Assembly (NCBI RefSeq): GCF_039537405.1
Contig: NZ_BAABAL010000006.1
Coordinates: 186,001 to 250,000, forward strand
From: Allokutzneria multivorans
GTDB lineage: Bacteria > Actinomycetota > Actinomycetes > Mycobacteriales > Pseudonocardiaceae
DNA length: 64,000 nucleotides
Reading direction: 5' to 3'
The position numbers and the translations under genes are program-made. The notes beneath the pieces are model-generated. The model ran no database searches. It was given only the letters and a program-made list of their open reading frames with translations, and was not told the origin of the DNA. Shown here in pieces: positions 61,676-64,000 of the stretch. Within the stretch, counting starts at the first letter, position 1, and every line of letters starts with the position of its first letter.

Positions 61676-61871
61676 AGTCGGTCTCGCTTCCTCTCGTACG
61701 TCGCGGGCCCGACCGAAGGAGGTCCGACCGACCGGCCCGGGTTCCGGGCCGGGGCGACGACATGGTCTGTACACGCCTCGCCCGCACTGGGTTCCCTGTG
61801 CAGGTTCCCCGCAGTCCCCGCGGTGCGCCACCCGAGCGCGCCGCGCGTCCGGCGACCGGTGGGAACCGGTC

Positions 61872-62267
61872 CTAGCCGAACAGCCAGAGGACGCCCTGCG
61901 CGAAGGCGACGTCCAGGCCCGCGACCAGCCCCACCATGAAGGCGACGAAGACCAGCACCACGGCGGTGTAGGTCACCAGCTGCTTGCGCGTGGGCCAGAT
62001 GACCTTGCGGAGTTCTGCGACGACCTCGCGGAGGAACCGGCCGAAGCGCTTGAAGGGGTTGCCCTTCTTCTGCTGCTCCTGGCGGTCGCGGGAGGGCGTC
62101 GGCTTGCCCTTGGAGTCCCCGCTCGCGGAGGCACCCTCGGACCGCTTGGCCGCACGGCGCGAAGCCGGACGCGCGGAGCCGCGGCGCTCACGCCGCGCCG
62201 CAGCGGTAACCGGACGGGAGGTGTCGTCAGACCCTTCCGACCGTTCCTGCTCGCTGCGCTCACTCAC
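61872..62267 (-). CDS. secE: Preprotein translocase subunit SecE
   Basis: A small clamp subunit of the Sec translocon. The GTG at 62267 with GAGGAG six bases upstream gives 131 residues; the longer frame would run into the tRNA gene. A basic, Ser/Arg-rich N-terminus of about 75 residues precedes the SecE domain (FLREVVAELRKVIWPTRKQL) with one transmembrane helix. 196 bp before nusG. Confidence 0.96.
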   Translation of the reverse strand: MSERSEQERSEGSDDTSRPVTAAARRERRGSARPASRRAAKRSEGASASGDSKGKPTPSRDRQEQQKKGNPFKRFGRFLREVVAELRKVIWPTRKQLVTYTAVVLVFVAFMVGLVAGLDVAFAQGVLWLFG

Positions 62268-62303
62268 GCGAACTCCTCGCTTTGCTGACCGACTGCGTCG
62301 ACG

Positions 62304-62376
<73 letters not shown>

Positions 62377-62473
62377 TCGTGATCGCCTTGGCACACCGCG
62401 ACCACGTCCGAGAAGCGTACTGCACCGTCCCGCGCAGCTCGCGAGCAGGTGTCAACAACGCTTCGGCACGCCG

Positions 62474-62504
62474 AGTCTAGGGCACACCGGCCCCCGGACT
62501 CCAA
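62474..62504 (-). promoter_or_regulatory. Promoter candidate for tRNA-Trp-secE-nusG-rplA
   Basis: Minus-strand TTGGAG (62499-62504), 19-nt spacer, TAGACT (62474-62479). The spacer is slightly long. A perfect TTGACA occurs further downstream (near 62448-62453) but without a good -10 at normal distance. Confidence 0.4.
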
Positions 62505-62569
62505 CCGGTTGCCCGTCCACGGGGTGGGCGGCGTGAAAACCGCTGACCGCCGCGTGCCACGATTCCCCC

Positions 62570-63823
62570 ATGGCTGCCTCCGACGCACCTACCGTCACCA
62601 GCGACTCCGTCTCCCCCGCCGTCCGAAGCCGCGTGTCCGCCCGAGTGGGCGGGATCGCGGAGTCGGCCACCCTCGCCGTGGACGCCAAGGCCAAGGCACT
62701 CAAGGCCGCAGGCCGCCCCGTGATCGGCTTCGGCGCCGGTGAGCCCGACTTCCCGACGCCCGCCCCGATCGTCGAGGCCGCGGCCGCCGCGTGCGCCGAG
62801 GCGCGCAACCACCGCTACACCCCGGCCGCCGGCCTTCCCGAGCTGCGCGAGGCCGTCGCGGCGAAGACCGCGCGCGACACCGGCTACCAGGTCGCGCCCG
62901 GCCAGGTGCTGATCACCAACGGCGGCAAGCAGGCCGTCTACCAGGCCTTCGCAACGATCGTCGACCCGGGCGACGAGGTGCTGCTGCCCGCTCCGTACTG
63001 GACCACCTACCCGGAGGCGATCGGCCTCGCGGGCGGTGTCCCGGTCGAGGTCCAGTCCGACGAGACCACCGGCTACATGGTGACCGTCGAGCAGCTGGAG
63101 GCGGCGCGCACGCCGAGGACCAAGGTGCTGCTGTTCTGCTCGCCGTCCAACCCGACCGGCGCGGTCTACCCGCGCGAGCAGGTCGAGGCGATCGGCCGCT
63201 GGGCCGTCGAGCACGGGATCTGGGTCATCACCGACGAGATCTACGAGCACCTGACCTACGACGGCGTCGAGGCCGTGTCCATGCCGGTCGTGGTGCCCGA
63301 GCTGGCCGACACCTGCATCGTGGTGAACGGCGTCGCCAAGACCTACGCGATGACCGGCTGGCGGGTCGGCTGGCTGATCGGGCCTGCCGACGTGATCAAG
63401 GCCGCGTCGAACTACCAGTCGCACCTGACCTCCAACGTCTGCAACGTGGCGCAGCGCGCGGCGCTCGCGGCGGTCTCCGGTTCGCTGGACGCGGTCGCGG
63501 ACATGCGCGCGGCCTTCGACCGGCGCAGGCAGACCATCGTGAAGATGCTCTCGGAGATCCCGGGTGTGAACTGCCCCACCCCCGAGGGCGCGTTCTACGT
63601 GTACCCGTCGGTGAAGGGCTTGCTGGGCAAGGAGATCCGGGGCGTGCGCGCGACCACCAGCGTCGAGCTGGCCGCGCTCGTGCTGGAGCACGCCGAGGTC
63701 GCGGTCGTGCCCGGTGAGGCCTTCGGCACGCCCGGTTACTTCCGCCTGTCCTACGCGCTCGGCGACGAGGACCTGGTGACCGGTGTGACGCGGATGGCGG
63801 AGCTGCTCCGCGAGGCCCGCTGA
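62570..63823 (+). CDS. Aspartate aminotransferase-type PLP enzyme
   Basis: A class I aminotransferase of 417 residues. GFGAGEPDFPTP near residue 53, the Tyr of APYWTTYPE, SPSNPTGAVY, TDEIYEHLTYDG and the PLP-lysine segment VAKTYAMTGWRVGW show the fold-type I active site; the arginine in YFRLSYALG binds the substrate carboxylate. The sequence is closest in style to Igamma aspartate aminotransferases; the exact substrate cannot be fixed. ATG at 62570, divergent from tRNA-Trp. Confidence 0.92.
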   Translation: MAASDAPTVTSDSVSPAVRSRVSARVGGIAESATLAVDAKAKALKAAGRPVIGFGAGEPDFPTPAPIVEAAAAACAEARNHRYTPAAGLPELREAVAAKTARDTGYQVAPGQVLITNGGKQAVYQAFATIVDPGDEVLLPAPYWTTYPEAIGLAGGVPVEVQSDETTGYMVTVEQLEAARTPRTKVLLFCSPSNPTGAVYPREQVEAIGRWAVEHGIWVITDEIYEHLTYDGVEAVSMPVVVPELADTCIVVNGVAKTYAMTGWRVGWLIGPADVIKAASNYQSHLTSNVCNVAQRAALAAVSGSLDAVADMRAAFDRRRQTIVKMLSEIPGVNCPTPEGAFYVYPSVKGLLGKEIRGVRATTSVELAALVLEHAEVAVVPGEAFGTPGYFRLSYALGDEDLVTGVTRMAELLREAR

Positions 63824-63847
63824 CACCGCGGAAGCCGCTCAGAACGC

Positions 63848-63891
63848 CGAAAGGCCGTTCCGCTCCCCCAAGGAGCCGGAACGGCCTTTCG
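63848..63891. terminator. Bidirectional terminator after the aminotransferase
   Basis: A 15-bp perfect stem (63848-63862 with 63877-63891) extended by a 4-bp stem (63863-63866 with 63872-63875) after one bulged base. It lies between two converging genes that end at 63823 and 63908. Confidence 0.9.
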
Positions 63892-63907
63892 CTTGTCTGC
63901 GGCCGAA

Positions 63908-64000
63908 TCAGGCCAGGCGCACGATGGCGTAGCAGCGGCCGAAGATCAGCTGCCCCTCGCACTTGGCGTAGACGTCCACCCGCGCGGTGCCGTCGTCGTT
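63908..64000 (-). CDS. C-terminal end of a gene cut by the window edge (possible MaoC-like hotdog protein)
   Basis: The last 30 codons of a minus-strand gene: DDGTARVDVYAKCEGQLIFG and a final RCYAIVRLA before TGA. The alternating beta pattern DGTARVDV...GQ...G.A.VRL is reminiscent of MaoC-type hotdog dehydratases, and hadABC-type genes lie near secE in mycobacteria. With so little sequence this is a guess. Confidence 0.4.
   Translation of the reverse strand, partial: NDDGTARVDVYAKCEGQLIFGRCYAIVRLA

Overview
The window is a 64-kb stretch of a high-GC actinomycete chromosome. Coding regions look about 70% GC, GTG starts are frequent (with TTG for rpoB), and stop/start overlaps of the GTGA and ATGA type are common. 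Gene content and order point to the order Pseudonocardiales, but this is an inference; no 16S gene is present and I cannot name a genus.

Most of the window is one ancestral translation/transcription gene cluster, nearly all on the minus strand. Read in the direction of transcription (from high to low coordinates) it runs: tRNA-Trp, secE, nusG, rplA (62.4-60.1 kb); rplJ-rplL (58.7-57.7 kb); a complete mce lipid-import operon (57.5-46.4 kb); rpoB-rpoC (45.9-38.4 kb); rpsL-rpsG-fusA-tuf (37.8-33.4 kb); the S10 operon rpsJ to rpsQ (33.0-27.6 kb); the spc operon rplN to rplO (27.5-23.3 kb); secY-adk-map (22.8-20.2 kb); a tiny membrane-protein gene; infA-rpmJ-rpsM-rpsK-rpsD-rpoA-rplQ-truA (19.6-14.9 kb); a type VII secretion (ESX-4-type) locus (14.4-1.5 kb); and rplM-rpsI (1.1-0.1 kb). 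An aspartate-type aminotransferase gene and the end of one more gene lie at the right edge. Strong GC-rich hairpins, mostly without U-tracts, separate the units at 5-47, 1412-1439, 23228-23262, 27564-27592, 33342-33371, 38322-38359, 57669-57706, 60009-60048 and 63848-63891. Good sigma-70-type promoters can be read in front of rplM, infA, rpsL, rpoB and rplJ.

The ESX locus has the mycobacterial ESX-4 order next to rplM-rpsI: two WXG100 proteins, an Hsp70-like membrane protein, EccC, EccD, the protease MycP, and EccB in opposite orientation. It also has EccE, which mycobacterial ESX-4 loci often lack, and an unrecognised translationally coupled partner gene. The mce operon encodes its own ATPase, two permeases, six Mce proteins (one a lipoprotein) and two Mce-associated proteins, which together would form one lipid importer.

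The most notable observations are: rplK (ribosomal protein L11) is absent from its almost universal place between nusG and rplA, where only an RNA hairpin remains; RpoB carries unusual residues at rifamycin-pocket positions (E. coli numbering Q516, T518, D522, plus S552); the mce operon with its ATPase sits where mycobacteria keep only the orphan ATPase gene; and the rplJ, rpsM and rpsJ leaders contain structures that look regulatory.
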